64,000 bases of DNA from Paenibacillus nasutitermitis (GTDB lineage: Bacteria; Bacillota; Bacilli; Paenibacillales; Paenibacillaceae): contig NZ_BMHP01000001.1 in assembly GCF_014641075.1 (NCBI RefSeq), forward strand, positions 372,001 to 436,000, written 5' to 3'. The stretch's first letter is position 1. Each line of letters starts with the position of its first letter. Position numbers and translations under genes: made by a program. This document shows positions 51,740 through 59,575 of this stretch, in pieces. A model generated the notes under the pieces. It did not search any database, had not been told where the DNA came from, and was given only the letters and a program-made list of their open reading frames with translations.

Positions 51740-52759
51740 ATGAGTAAAATCAGAGTTGCGGTCATCGGCTGCGGATCCATCGCCGAAAAAAGACATATTA
51801 TTGAATATGCAGCGAACCCCAATGTTGAATTTGCGGCCTTCTGCGACCCCGTCATGGAGCGTGCGCAGAAATATGCGGATGAATATGGAGCCAAAGCTTT
51901 CGCCAATTACGAGGATATGCTTGCCGAGATCAAACCGGATGCAGTAAGCGTTTGTACGCCTAATTACCTGCATGCCGCAGCAACAATCGCGGCTGCCAAT
52001 GCCGGCGCTCATGTGCTGGTCGAGAAGCCGATGGCTGCCACCGATGGGGAAGCGGAAGCGATGATTGAAGCAGCCCGCAAAAACAATGTGTATCTGATGG
52101 TCGGCCATAACCAAAGACTGATGCCACCGCACGTGAAGGCGAAGGAGCTGCTCCAAAGTGCGGGACTCGGTCGCGTTCTTACTTTCCGCACTTCTTTCGG
52201 GCATCCTGGACCAGAATATTGGAGCATAGACGGTCCCGGCAGCTGGTTCTTCCGCAAAGAGGAAGCCGTGATGGGCGCTATGGGCGATCTCGGCGTACAC
52301 AAGTCCGACCTGATCCGTTATTTGCTGGACGATGAGGTAGCGCAGGTGACGGCTTTCATCGGAACGCTGGATAAGAAAAATACGCAAGTGGACGACAATG
52401 CGACGGTCCTCCTTCGTATGAGCAGCGGCGCTATCGGCACGCTGGTTGCCAGCTGGACGTACTATAAAGGCGAGGACAACAGTACGGTGCTGTGGTGCGA
52501 GAATGGTGTCATGAAGATCGGAACAGATCCCGAGGACCAGATTATTGTGGAGCTTCGGGATGGAACGGTCGAGCGTTATAACGTCGGCGCGATCTCAACG
52601 AATGACAAACAGCAGACAAGCGGCGTCATTGATGCTTTCGTTGAAAGTCTGGTCACGAACACGCCTCCGGCTATAACCGGCGAGGAAGGCCGCAAGTCGC
52701 TGGCTGTTATTCTCGCAGCCTTTGAATCGCAGGCCAAGGGCACGGTCATCAGCTTGTAG
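51740..52759 (+). CDS. Gfo/Idh/MocA-family oxidoreductase
   Basis: A 339-residue NAD(P)-dependent sugar dehydrogenase. The Rossmann motif GCGSIAEKR is at the N-terminus, VSVCTPNYLHA and HVLVEKPMA (catalytic Lys of EKP) follow, and GDLGVHKSDLIRYLL holds the substrate-binding Asp and His. The ATG follows AGAGGAG. It lies 50 bases after the isomerase gene and forms an operon with it. The message probably runs on through a tandem repeat array to the terminator near 53050. Confidence 0.94.
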   Translation: MSKIRVAVIGCGSIAEKRHIIEYAANPNVEFAAFCDPVMERAQKYADEYGAKAFANYEDMLAEIKPDAVSVCTPNYLHAAATIAAANAGAHVLVEKPMAATDGEAEAMIEAARKNNVYLMVGHNQRLMPPHVKAKELLQSAGLGRVLTFRTSFGHPGPEYWSIDGPGSWFFRKEEAVMGAMGDLGVHKSDLIRYLLDDEVAQVTAFIGTLDKKNTQVDDNATVLLRMSSGAIGTLVASWTYYKGEDNSTVLWCENGVMKIGTDPEDQIIVELRDGTVERYNVGAISTNDKQQTSGVIDAFVESLVTNTPPAITGEEGRKSLAVILAAFESQAKGTVISL

Positions 52760-52778
52760 GTTTCAACAAACGAAACAA

Positions 52779-52915
52779 GCACGCTTCGTGTACGGGACAA
52801 AGCACGCTTCGCGTACGGATTAAAGGAAACAAAGCACGCTTTGCGTACGGATCAAAGGAAACAAGCACGCTTTGCGTAAGGATCGAAGGAAACAAAGCAC
52901 GCTTCACGTACGGAT
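52779..52915 (+). repeat. Five-copy tandem array with a dyad in each unit
   Basis: Five copies of a unit of about 32 bases start at 52779, 52802, 52834, 52865 and 52897 (periods 23, 32, 31, 32). The core reads GCACGCTT(C/T)GCGTACGGAT followed by CAAAGGAAACAA. Each core contains ACGC-N3-GCGT arms, complete or nearly so, that could fold. Copies differ by a few bases. The array starts 20 bases after the oxidoreductase stop codon. From 52916 to 53047 I see nothing further. Confidence 0.8.
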
Positions 52916-53047
52916 CATTCTTACGATCGCTGTCGTCCCCGGATTTCTTTGATTGTATAAAACATGTATCGGTTGAAATCCAGTGACGAAGACGACCACT
53001 ATCGTTTCTCCAGAACGATTCCGTCCGCTTTCGCGCTAAACCTGATT

Positions 53048-53079
53048 AACCGGCTCCCATTATGGGGCCGGTTTTTTTA
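53048..53079 (+). terminator. Rho-independent terminator
   Basis: AACCGGC-t-CCC pairs with GGG-GCCGGTT around a CATTAT loop, followed by TTTTTTTA. It probably ends the isomerase/oxidoreductase transcript after the repeat array. Confidence 0.75.
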
Positions 53080-53149
53080 TCGATTTTTCTATAGACGAAA
53101 TTAGCTGGTATATATTTCTGCATCCAAAGTGTGGGTTGCAAATCACAAT

Positions 53150-53365
53150 GCCTGCTGCAGTAAGGTTTTTCCTTCTTAGAGCTGGAAGAAGATGTCGTAA
53201 GGAACTACAGCAAGGATTTCCCATCTTAGAGCAGCCGAAGATGGCCTTCAGAACCATATTGCGAACTGCAATAAGGTTTTTCCTGCTTACAGCCAGGAAA
53301 ACAAGACATAGGCTGATGCAGGAAGGTTATTCCTTGCTGGGCTTCCGAATTACCCGCAGGCGCAG
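53150..53365. repeat. Degenerate repeat, two copies of a 111-bp unit with internal halves
   Basis: Four related blocks begin near GCAGTAAGGTTTTTCC, ACAGCAAGGATTTCCC, GCAATAAGGTTTTTCC and GCAGGAAGGTTATTCC. The AAGG starts are at 53162, 53212, 53273 and 53323 (spacings 50, 61, 50). Each has an AAGG-N5-CC(T/C) dyad and often CTTAGAGC or CTTACAGC downstream. An open frame of 80 codons crosses the array but has a strongly biased, Arg-rich composition and looks fortuitous. Confidence 0.55.
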
Positions 53366-53430
53366 GAACTTCGTATGACCTACCTCCAAAGCGGGACAGC
53401 TTATCAATGTTACATTGCGGTCACAATAAC

Positions 53431-54009
53431 TTATGCAAAGGAGAGTACCTGCCGGACCCATCTGCCGCCGTTATCTGCTTGGAGAGTTGACCATCCCAGG
53501 GATTCCGCTGGCGGCAGGTTATGCAGCTGATCATCGATATAGAGTACCCGGGATCCGGGAGGCAGCAAGGAAGCTGTATGGGCAAAAATAGCGGGAGCAG
53601 GCTTGGAGGACCCGAACTGGCTGGAGATGGTCATGCTGCTGAAGCAGTGCCTGACCGGCGACAATAGTGGCAGAAGCCATTCGGAACGATGATTGCTGAG
53701 CAGATGAATGTCGAAAACCTCATGCCATTCCGGGATGAGCTTCATAGCGGGCAAAGGCTGGATATTCATATGCAGCAAACGGCGCGCCTGATGCTCCTGA
53801 AGTTGCGGCAGTTGTTGCCGCAGCCAATGCCAGAAGGCAGGTTCTGCTGCTTTTCCATTCCACAGGTCCTCCCGAAGCTCGAGTTGATATGTTTGAACCA
53901 GCTGATCATAAGCAGCGGGTTCACCTGCTATTTGCTGCCAGAACAGCGGAGACAGATTGGCCACAAGCACGCCTCCCGCATCAAGGACAAGCTGTGGTTT
54001 CATTGGCAT
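53431..54009 (-). CDS. HAD-superfamily hydrolase
   Basis: A 192-residue cytosolic phosphatase-like protein. Motif I reads LVLDAGGVL: the nucleophile Asp is present, but the usual second Asp is Gly, as in several HAD subfamily IA members. Motif II is HLLSNHRSEW, motif III has the Lys of GSSKPAPAIF and motif IV is VLYIDDQLHNL. A helical cap lies between motifs I and II. The start at 54009 follows AGAGGAG; the longer frame does not. It lies 55 bases after the GntR/LacI regulator gene and is probably in the same transcript. A sugar phosphate would be a likely substrate. Confidence 0.88.
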   Translation of the reverse strand: MPMKPQLVLDAGGVLVANLSPLFWQQIAGEPAAYDQLVQTYQLELREDLWNGKAAEPAFWHWLRQQLPQLQEHQARRLLHMNIQPLPAMKLIPEWHEVFDIHLLSNHRSEWLLPLLSPVRHCFSSMTISSQFGSSKPAPAIFAHTASLLPPGSRVLYIDDQLHNLPPAESLGWSTLQADNGGRWVRQVLSFA

Positions 54010-54064
54010 AGACGCGCTCCTCTCATGAGCAGGCATACAGAATGAAGTCCCCCATTTCGGTGTT

Positions 54065-55195
54065 TCATGGGCCTTGGTCTATTAAAAATCGTGTGGACTC
54101 ACGCACCAGAAGCTTTGTAGGAAGCACGATTTTGCGCCGCTCCTGCATGGGATTGGCGATCACGGACAGCAGCAGTCTGGCGGCTTCTTGCCCGATCAGC
54201 TGATCCTGCTGGATGACGACTGTAGGCGGAACCGCCCACATGGCCCCGTATTCGACATCATCAAAGAAAACCACGGACAGCTGCTCCGGGACCTTTATGC
54301 CCAGCATAGCGGCCGTTTTCATAATCTCATAGCCAGTCCCGGAGTTCTCCGCGAATATGGCGGTGGGCAGCTGCCGCTCCTCCAGAAAGGCTTCAATTAC
54401 GGACGGTGACGCATCTGTCACCCGATAACCGGGAGCAGAGGTGATGCCTGCCTCCGCCAACGCTTTCTCGAAGCCGCTCAGCCGCTCCTCAACGCTGGTC
54501 GTTCCGCTTTTCCCGGATGCGATATATGCGATATGGCGATGGCCCATACCAAGCAGATGCCGGGTCGCTTCATAAGCGCCTCCACTATGATCGGAATAGA
54601 CGCAGTTCGCGGCAATCCCCGGCATATCGCGGTCAATCAGGACCAAGGGAAAACGCGACAAGGTCAGCTGAACCAGTTCTTCATTATAATGCTCGCCGTC
54701 CACAGGGAAAACGATCAGGCCCTTCACACCCAGCCGGAGAGCCTGGCGGACCCGCTCCCGCTCCTGCTCCTGCGAATCATTCGTCTTGAAAAAAAGCAGA
54801 TTATAGCCGGCTTGCACGAGCACCTCCTCGATTCCGCCAAGGATATGGGCCGTAAAAGCGTTCTGCAGGCGGGGCATCAGAAAAGCGATCGTCTTTTTTG
54901 CGCCGCCCGTCGAATCTTCACTGGTTTCTTCGGTGTAAATGGTTTTTTCCCCGACCCCGGGCGCGGATAGAAAAGTTCCTTTGCCCTGAATGCGGTATAT
55001 CAATCCTTCTTTGACAAGCTGCTGAAGCGCATTTTTGACCGTAATACGGCTTACATTAAACTTCGCAGCCAGTTCATGCTCGGTCGGCAGCTGATCATTC
55101 TTGTTCCATACGCCCTGCCGGATCTGCTCAAGCACGAAGGAACGAAGCTGTATATATAAAGGAATACGTTTCTCGGAATGGGTCAAGCGATTCAT
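54065..55195 (-). CDS. GntR/LacI hybrid transcriptional regulator
   Basis: A 376-residue regulator. The N-terminal winged helix of the GntR family (RIPLYIQLRSFVLEQI, LAAKFNVSRITVKNAL, YRIQGKGTF) is joined to a LacI-type sugar-sensor domain (GLIVFPVDGEHYN, FPLVLIDRDMPGI, DHSGGAYEATRHLLGMGHRHIAYI, LSVVFFDDVEYGAMW). The open frame extends about 100 codons further upstream across the control region, which is not credible. GGAG abuts the ATG at 55195, so a TTG three codons later (55186) may be the true start. It is divergent from a GH38 gene with which it shares a 16-bp element. Confidence 0.93.
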   Translation of the reverse strand: MNRLTHSEKRIPLYIQLRSFVLEQIRQGVWNKNDQLPTEHELAAKFNVSRITVKNALQQLVKEGLIYRIQGKGTFLSAPGVGEKTIYTEETSEDSTGGAKKTIAFLMPRLQNAFTAHILGGIEEVLVQAGYNLLFFKTNDSQEQERERVRQALRLGVKGLIVFPVDGEHYNEELVQLTLSRFPLVLIDRDMPGIAANCVYSDHSGGAYEATRHLLGMGHRHIAYIASGKSGTTSVEERLSGFEKALAEAGITSAPGYRVTDASPSVIEAFLEERQLPTAIFAENSGTGYEIMKTAAMLGIKVPEQLSVVFFDDVEYGAMWAVPPTVVIQQDQLIGQEAARLLLSVIANPMQERRKIVLPTKLLVRESTRFLIDQGP

Positions 55196-55211
55196 CTCCA
55201 GACAAGAGTTA

Positions 55212-55227
55212 TATAACAAATATACAA
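55212..55227 (-). promoter_or_regulatory. Candidate operator, copy 1 (before the regulator gene)
   Basis: On the minus strand the sequence is TTGTATATTTGTTATA. It ends 16 bases before the regulator's ATG and is identical to the copy before the GH38 gene, in mirror-image orientation. Confidence 0.65.
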
Positions 55228-55372
55228 TTAAGACTGCTGCTTGTAAATGATTGCGATTATAAAAAGCAACCTTCAACTTCATACAGGTTCTATTCCCATC
55301 GATAAATAAAACGATTGACGGAAAAATAACGGAATGATAAGTTATATACATATTTAATAGACCATTAAAAAT

Positions 55373-55388
55373 TTGTATATTTGTTATA
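55373..55388 (+). promoter_or_regulatory. Candidate operator, copy 2 (before the GH38 gene)
   Basis: TTGTATATTTGTTATA, 16 of 16 bases identical to copy 1 on the other strand. It ends 17 bases before the start codon of the mannosidase gene. The 145 bases between the copies are AT-rich. Confidence 0.65.
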
Positions 55389-55405
55389 CTAAAGGAGTGC
55401 TTCAG

Positions 55406-58135
55406 ATGTCCGAGTCCGCTAAAACTGTCCATGTCATTTCCCACTCCCATTGGGACCGCGAATGGTATATGCCTTATGAGAAACATCATGTCCGATTAAT
55501 CGAGCTGATGGATACGCTGCTCGGTCTTATGGAGGCGGATCCTGAATTCCGCAGTTTCCATCTTGACGGGCAGACGATTATACTTGAAGATTATTTGCAG
55601 GTCAGGCCGGAGATGAGGGGACGCCTGGAGCATTTTGTCCGCAACGGTCAAATTCAGATCGGTCCCTGGTATATTCTTCAGGATGAATTCCTCACCAGCA
55701 GTGAGGCGAATATCCGCAATCTGCTTATCGGGCTGCAGGATGCAAGCGCGTACGACAAGGTATCGAAGCTCGGTTATTTTCCCGATTCATTCGGCAATAT
55801 GGGGCAGGCCCCGCAAATCCTGCGCCAGGCGGGAATTGATACGGCTGTTTTCGGCAGAGGGGTGAAACCGACGGGCTTTAACAATGAAATCTCCGGCAGC
55901 TATTCCTCGATGTTCTCGGAAATGTATTGGGAGTCGCCGGACGGCTCGAAGGTGCTCGGAATCCTGTTTGCCAACTGGTATCATAACGGGATGGAAATTC
56001 CGACGGATCCCAAACAGGCGGCGCTTTATTGGAAAACCAAGCTGCAGGACGCGGAGCAGTTCGCCTCCACTCCGCATCTGCTATTTATGAATGGGTGCGA
56101 CCATCAGCCTGTGCAGACGGATTTATCTGCAGCGCTGAACACGGCACGTGAGATTCTGCCGGAGATTACATTTGTCCACTCCAACTTTGATGATTATATT
56201 GCCAGTGTCAAAGCCGCGCTTCCCGAGGACTTGGCCGTGATCCACGGCGAGCTTCGGAGCCAGCAGACCAATGGCTGGTTCACGCTGGCGAACACCGCTT
56301 CCGCCCGCGTATACATCAAGCAGGAGAACCAGCGCGGCCAAACGATGCTGGAGAAGGTCGCCGAGCCGCTCGCCGCTTTTGCAGCGCTGGCAGGCAAACC
56401 CTACCCGCATCATCTGTTTACGTATGCTTGGAAAACCTTGATGCAGAATCATCCGCATGACAGCATCTGCGGCTGCAGCGTCGACGAGGTGCACCGTGAA
56501 ATGATGACCCGGTTCGCCAAAAGCTTCCGGGTGGCGGAGGAGATTGCCTTAGAGAGCATGACGGCTATTACCTCCAGCATCGATACGGAGAGTGTTTATG
56601 AAGGACAGGACGCTGTTCCTTTCGTGCTGTTCAACTCTACAGGCTGGAAGCGGACTGGCGTCGTCGTAACCGATGTGGATATTCAGCGTCTGCCCATAGG
56701 CTCGCAGGACAGGGAATCCCTGATCAGCAAACTCAAGCAGATCAACCCTGGCGATTACACGGTCGTTGACCCTAAGGGACAGGCGGTGCCTGCTGCAATC
56801 GAGGATCTGGGAGTTACCTTCGGCTACGATCTGCCTAAGGATAAGTTCCGCCAGCCGTACATGGCTCGTACAGTCCGGGTGACGTTTCATGCTGATGCGG
56901 TGCCGCCGCTCGGTTACCGTACTTATGCGCTTGTTCGCCAGGCAGAGGTTGAAGCTTCAACTGGCTCGAACGCAGCAGACCAAGCGCATGATTCACGCGA
57001 GATGGAGAATGAATTCCTTGCTGTGCGTATTCAGAATGACGGCACGCTGCATGTCACCGACAAGCGCAATGGCCGAGTATATCAGGATCTTGGCGCTTTC
57101 GACAACACGGGCGATATCGGCAATGAATATATTTACAAGCAGCCTGAAGGCGAACAAACGTTAACGACATTCGGCCATCCGGCTGTGATCTCGCTTCATG
57201 AGAAAACGGATTTCCACACCAGCTATGACATTATTCACGAATGGGAGATCCCGGCAGGGGCAGACGAAAGGCTGGTTGAGGAAATTGCCGGGTTCGTACC
57301 GTTTCTGGAACGCCAAGCCCAGCGGTCTGAGGAGACCGTCACTCTTCGTCTGAACACAAGAGTCACATTGGAGCAGGGAAATCCGTTTGTCCGCTTCAAC
57401 ACCAGGTTCAATAATCAGGCTATGGATCACAGGCTGCGGGTGCTGTTCCCGTCCGATGTGGAGGCCTCCGTCCTTCGGGCCGATTCCATCTTCGAGGTAG
57501 CGCAGCGGGATATCCAGCCTTCCGTAGAATGGGTCAATCCAAGCAATGCCCAACATCAGCAGGCGTTCGTGAATGTCAGCGACGAAGAAGGCGGCGTCAC
57601 AGTTGCCAATTTGGGGCTGAATGAATACGAGGTGCTCCGCGATGGCCGCAATACGATTGCCGTCACGCTGCTGCGGGCGGTTGGCGAGCTTGGCGACTGG
57701 GGGGTGTTCCCGACACCCGAAGCGCAGTGTATCGGTGAGCAATCCTGCGAGTATCTGTTCATTCCGCATGAAGGCGGGGATGGAAGAATGGAGTCCTTTG
57801 CCATGGCTTATCAGGAACAGGTGCCTTGGATGAGCGTTCAGACGGCGATGCAGCCAGGTGCGCTGCCTGCCGAATATCAATTTGTGGAATGGTCCGGGGC
57901 CAATCTGGCACTGTCAACCGTCAAAATTGCCAAATCAACGGGAGATTTGATTTTACGCTGGTTTAACACGACCAATGAATCCGCTGAGCTGTCATGGAGC
58001 AGTTCTTCGGAAGTGCGCTGGTATAAGAGCAATGTTATCGAAGAGCCGGGAGAGCTGCTCCCCGAAGGCAGCTGCAAGCTGTCCATCGGACGGGCAGAAA
58101 TCGTGACGGTCGGCGGAGTATCGAAGGACGAATAA
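55406..58135 (+). CDS. Glycoside hydrolase family 38 enzyme (MngB-like alpha-mannosidase)
   Basis: A 909-residue cytosolic enzyme without a signal peptide. The catalytic domain begins at the N-terminus, as in the bacterial mannosylglycerate hydrolase branch. Zinc ligands His15 and Asp17 lie in HSHWDREWY, the nucleophile Asp127 in YFPDSFGNMGQ, and a further His in NHPHDSICGC. The C-terminal half has the usual beta-sandwich domains. Substrates in this branch include 2-O-(6-phospho-mannosyl)-glycerate and short alpha-mannosides; which applies here is not visible. The ATG follows AAAGGAGTG. Divergence from the GntR/LacI regulator and the shared element point to substrate-induced expression. Confidence 0.93.
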   Translation: MSESAKTVHVISHSHWDREWYMPYEKHHVRLIELMDTLLGLMEADPEFRSFHLDGQTIILEDYLQVRPEMRGRLEHFVRNGQIQIGPWYILQDEFLTSSEANIRNLLIGLQDASAYDKVSKLGYFPDSFGNMGQAPQILRQAGIDTAVFGRGVKPTGFNNEISGSYSSMFSEMYWESPDGSKVLGILFANWYHNGMEIPTDPKQAALYWKTKLQDAEQFASTPHLLFMNGCDHQPVQTDLSAALNTAREILPEITFVHSNFDDYIASVKAALPEDLAVIHGELRSQQTNGWFTLANTASARVYIKQENQRGQTMLEKVAEPLAAFAALAGKPYPHHLFTYAWKTLMQNHPHDSICGCSVDEVHREMMTRFAKSFRVAEEIALESMTAITSSIDTESVYEGQDAVPFVLFNSTGWKRTGVVVTDVDIQRLPIGSQDRESLISKLKQINPGDYTVVDPKGQAVPAAIEDLGVTFGYDLPKDKFRQPYMARTVRVTFHADAVPPLGYRTYALVRQAEVEASTGSNAADQAHDSREMENEFLAVRIQNDGTLHVTDKRNGRVYQDLGAFDNTGDIGNEYIYKQPEGEQTLTTFGHPAVISLHEKTDFHTSYDIIHEWEIPAGADERLVEEIAGFVPFLERQAQRSEETVTLRLNTRVTLEQGNPFVRFNTRFNNQAMDHRLRVLFPSDVEASVLRADSIFEVAQRDIQPSVEWVNPSNAQHQQAFVNVSDEEGGVTVANLGLNEYEVLRDGRNTIAVTLLRAVGELGDWGVFPTPEAQCIGEQSCEYLFIPHEGGDGRMESFAMAYQEQVPWMSVQTAMQPGALPAEYQFVEWSGANLALSTVKIAKSTGDLILRWFNTTNESAELSWSSSSEVRWYKSNVIEEPGELLPEGSCKLSIGRAEIVTVGGVSKDE

Positions 58136-58197
58136 TTTAATAAGCAGGATATCGGGGCTGCCTGGCTGACATTCATGGAATGTGGCCCGGCGGCCTC

Positions 58198-58227
58198 TTG
58201 GTTATACGGTGCCAGAGATGTTACAAT
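58198..58227 (+). promoter_or_regulatory. Candidate promoter of the CoaD-like/MBL gene pair
   Basis: TTGGTT (58198-58203), 18 bases, TACAAT (58222-58227), about 30 bases before the start codon. Confidence 0.4.
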
Positions 58228-58257
58228 GCTAGAAAAAGCCGCCGAAAGGGTGCATGA

Positions 58258-58758
58258 ATGATGAAAGCTGTCTACGCAGGGAGCTTCGACCCCATTACGC
58301 TCGGGCATATCTCCGTCATTGAACGTGCTTTAAAAATATTCGAATCGATCCATATTGTCGTCGCCAACAACCGTTCCAAAAACCATTTGTTCACCTTGAA
58401 GCAGCGGGCGGAGCTGGTGCAAAGCTCTATCCCGGAGCAATATGCAGCCCGGACTGTGATCGCTCCCTACGAAGGGGTCGTGGCCGATTATATCAATGCC
58501 AACGGAATCGGAGCTGTGATCCGGGGAATCCGCAATGCAACGGATCTGGAGTACGAGCTCCAGCTGGAGCAGTACATCCGCAATACGACGGAAGCTGAAA
58601 CGGTATACTTATCTCCTTATACGCAGCATATGCAGACGAACAGCTCGCTTGTCCGGATGTTTTTTCAGTCGGGCAAACATGAACTGGCCAGCCACTATAT
58701 GGCTCAGGGTGCCTACAACCTCGCTCTGCTCTACGAAATGGGAGGAAAAAGCAAATGA
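58258..58758 (+). CDS. Pantetheine-phosphate adenylyltransferase (CoaD)-like nucleotidyltransferase
   Basis: A 166-residue cytosolic nucleotidyltransferase. GSFDPITLGHISVIERA holds the (T/H)xGH nucleotide-binding motif, and VIRGIRNATDLEYELQLEQY is the CoaD signature helix. The usual ISSS-x-V motif appears as TNSSLVR, and the phosphopantetheine-binding region is more divergent than in housekeeping CoaD, so it may be a paralog with another pantetheine- or nucleotide-linked substrate. It overlaps the next gene by four bases (ATGA), a sign of translational coupling. AAAGGG precedes two adjacent ATG codons; the first was used. Confidence 0.82.
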   Translation: MMKAVYAGSFDPITLGHISVIERALKIFESIHIVVANNRSKNHLFTLKQRAELVQSSIPEQYAARTVIAPYEGVVADYINANGIGAVIRGIRNATDLEYELQLEQYIRNTTEAETVYLSPYTQHMQTNSSLVRMFFQSGKHELASHYMAQGAYNLALLYEMGGKSK

Positions 58759-59489
58759 AAATCACGATACTTGGCCCATGGGGCGCTTATCCCAAGGCCG
58801 GCGAAGCCACAGCGGGTTATTTGCTTGAGCATCAAGGGAAATCCGTTCTCATTGATTGCGGGAGCGGGGTCCTGGCTCAAGTACAGCGTTATCTGACGCT
58901 TCCAGAGCTTGATGCGGTCATCATTACGCATAAACATCATGATCATGTCGCCGATTTGGGCTGCTTGCAGTACGCCTGCCTGATCGATACCGATCTGGGC
59001 AACCGAAGCACGGTCCTCCCGGTCTATTATGCTGCTGAATCGGACAAGGACCTGAATGTCCGATCACTGCCGGGTACGGAGATCCGCCGCATTGAGGCAG
59101 GAGGGAAACTGCCGCTGGCAGGACTTGATTTCACCTTTTTCAAAACCTTTCATGAAGCTTATTGTGTCGGCATGAGGATAAGCGATGGCCAGCGACACCT
59201 CGTTTATACAGCGGATACGTATTATGAGGAATCGCTGATTCCGCATTGTGCGGGGGCTGACGTGCTGATCGCCGAAACCTCCTTCCATAAAGCGGTCAGG
59301 GATGCCCGCAAATACGGCCATATGAATAGCGAAGAAGTTGGTAGATTGGCGGAACAAGCACAGGTGAAGCGTCTGGTTCTGACCCATCTGCCGCATTTCG
59401 GCGATATTGGCCAGCTGGCGCCTGAGGTGGCGGAAACTTACCGGGGGCCGATAGAAACTGCGGTTTGCGGCATGGAGATCCGATTATAA
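58755..59489 (+). CDS. Metallo-beta-lactamase-fold hydrolase (ribonuclease Z-like)
   Basis: A 244-residue cytosolic metal-dependent hydrolase. MKITILGPWGAYP leads the fold, and THKHHDHVAD gives the HxHxDH zinc motif. Further ligands are the His of TFHEAYCVG, the Asp of VYTADTYYEE, and the His of LTHLPHFGD. This is the short RNase Z/YhfI type of MBL protein without an exosite arm. The actual substrate (RNA, cyclic nucleotide or phosphodiester) is unknown. It is coupled to the CoaD-like gene and followed by a strong terminator. Confidence 0.9.
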   Translation: MKITILGPWGAYPKAGEATAGYLLEHQGKSVLIDCGSGVLAQVQRYLTLPELDAVIITHKHHDHVADLGCLQYACLIDTDLGNRSTVLPVYYAAESDKDLNVRSLPGTEIRRIEAGGKLPLAGLDFTFFKTFHEAYCVGMRISDGQRHLVYTADTYYEESLIPHCAGADVLIAETSFHKAVRDARKYGHMNSEEVGRLAEQAQVKRLVLTHLPHFGDIGQLAPEVAETYRGPIETAVCGMEIRL

Positions 59490-59520
59490 GGGGATTTTCT
59501 ATATAGCTCACACATTGGGA

Positions 59521-59575
59521 GCAAAAACAAAGAGGACCCGACTGCCGCAGCAGCGTGGGTCCTCTTTGTTTTTGC
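59521..59575. terminator. Bidirectional terminator with a 19-bp perfect stem
   Basis: GCAAAAACAAAGAGGACCC (59521-59539) pairs exactly with 59557-59575. A/T-rich stem ends provide the T run in both directions. The right arm reaches the stop codon of the convergent NAGPA gene. Confidence 0.85.

Noticed and set aside
52779..53365. Repeat arrays considered as a CRISPR locus
   Set aside because: Units are imperfect and contiguous, there are no unique spacers of constant length and no cas genes nearby.
53136..53378. 80-codon frame across the degenerate repeat
   Set aside because: Arg- and Phe-rich repeat translation without a ribosome binding site; explained by the DNA repeat.
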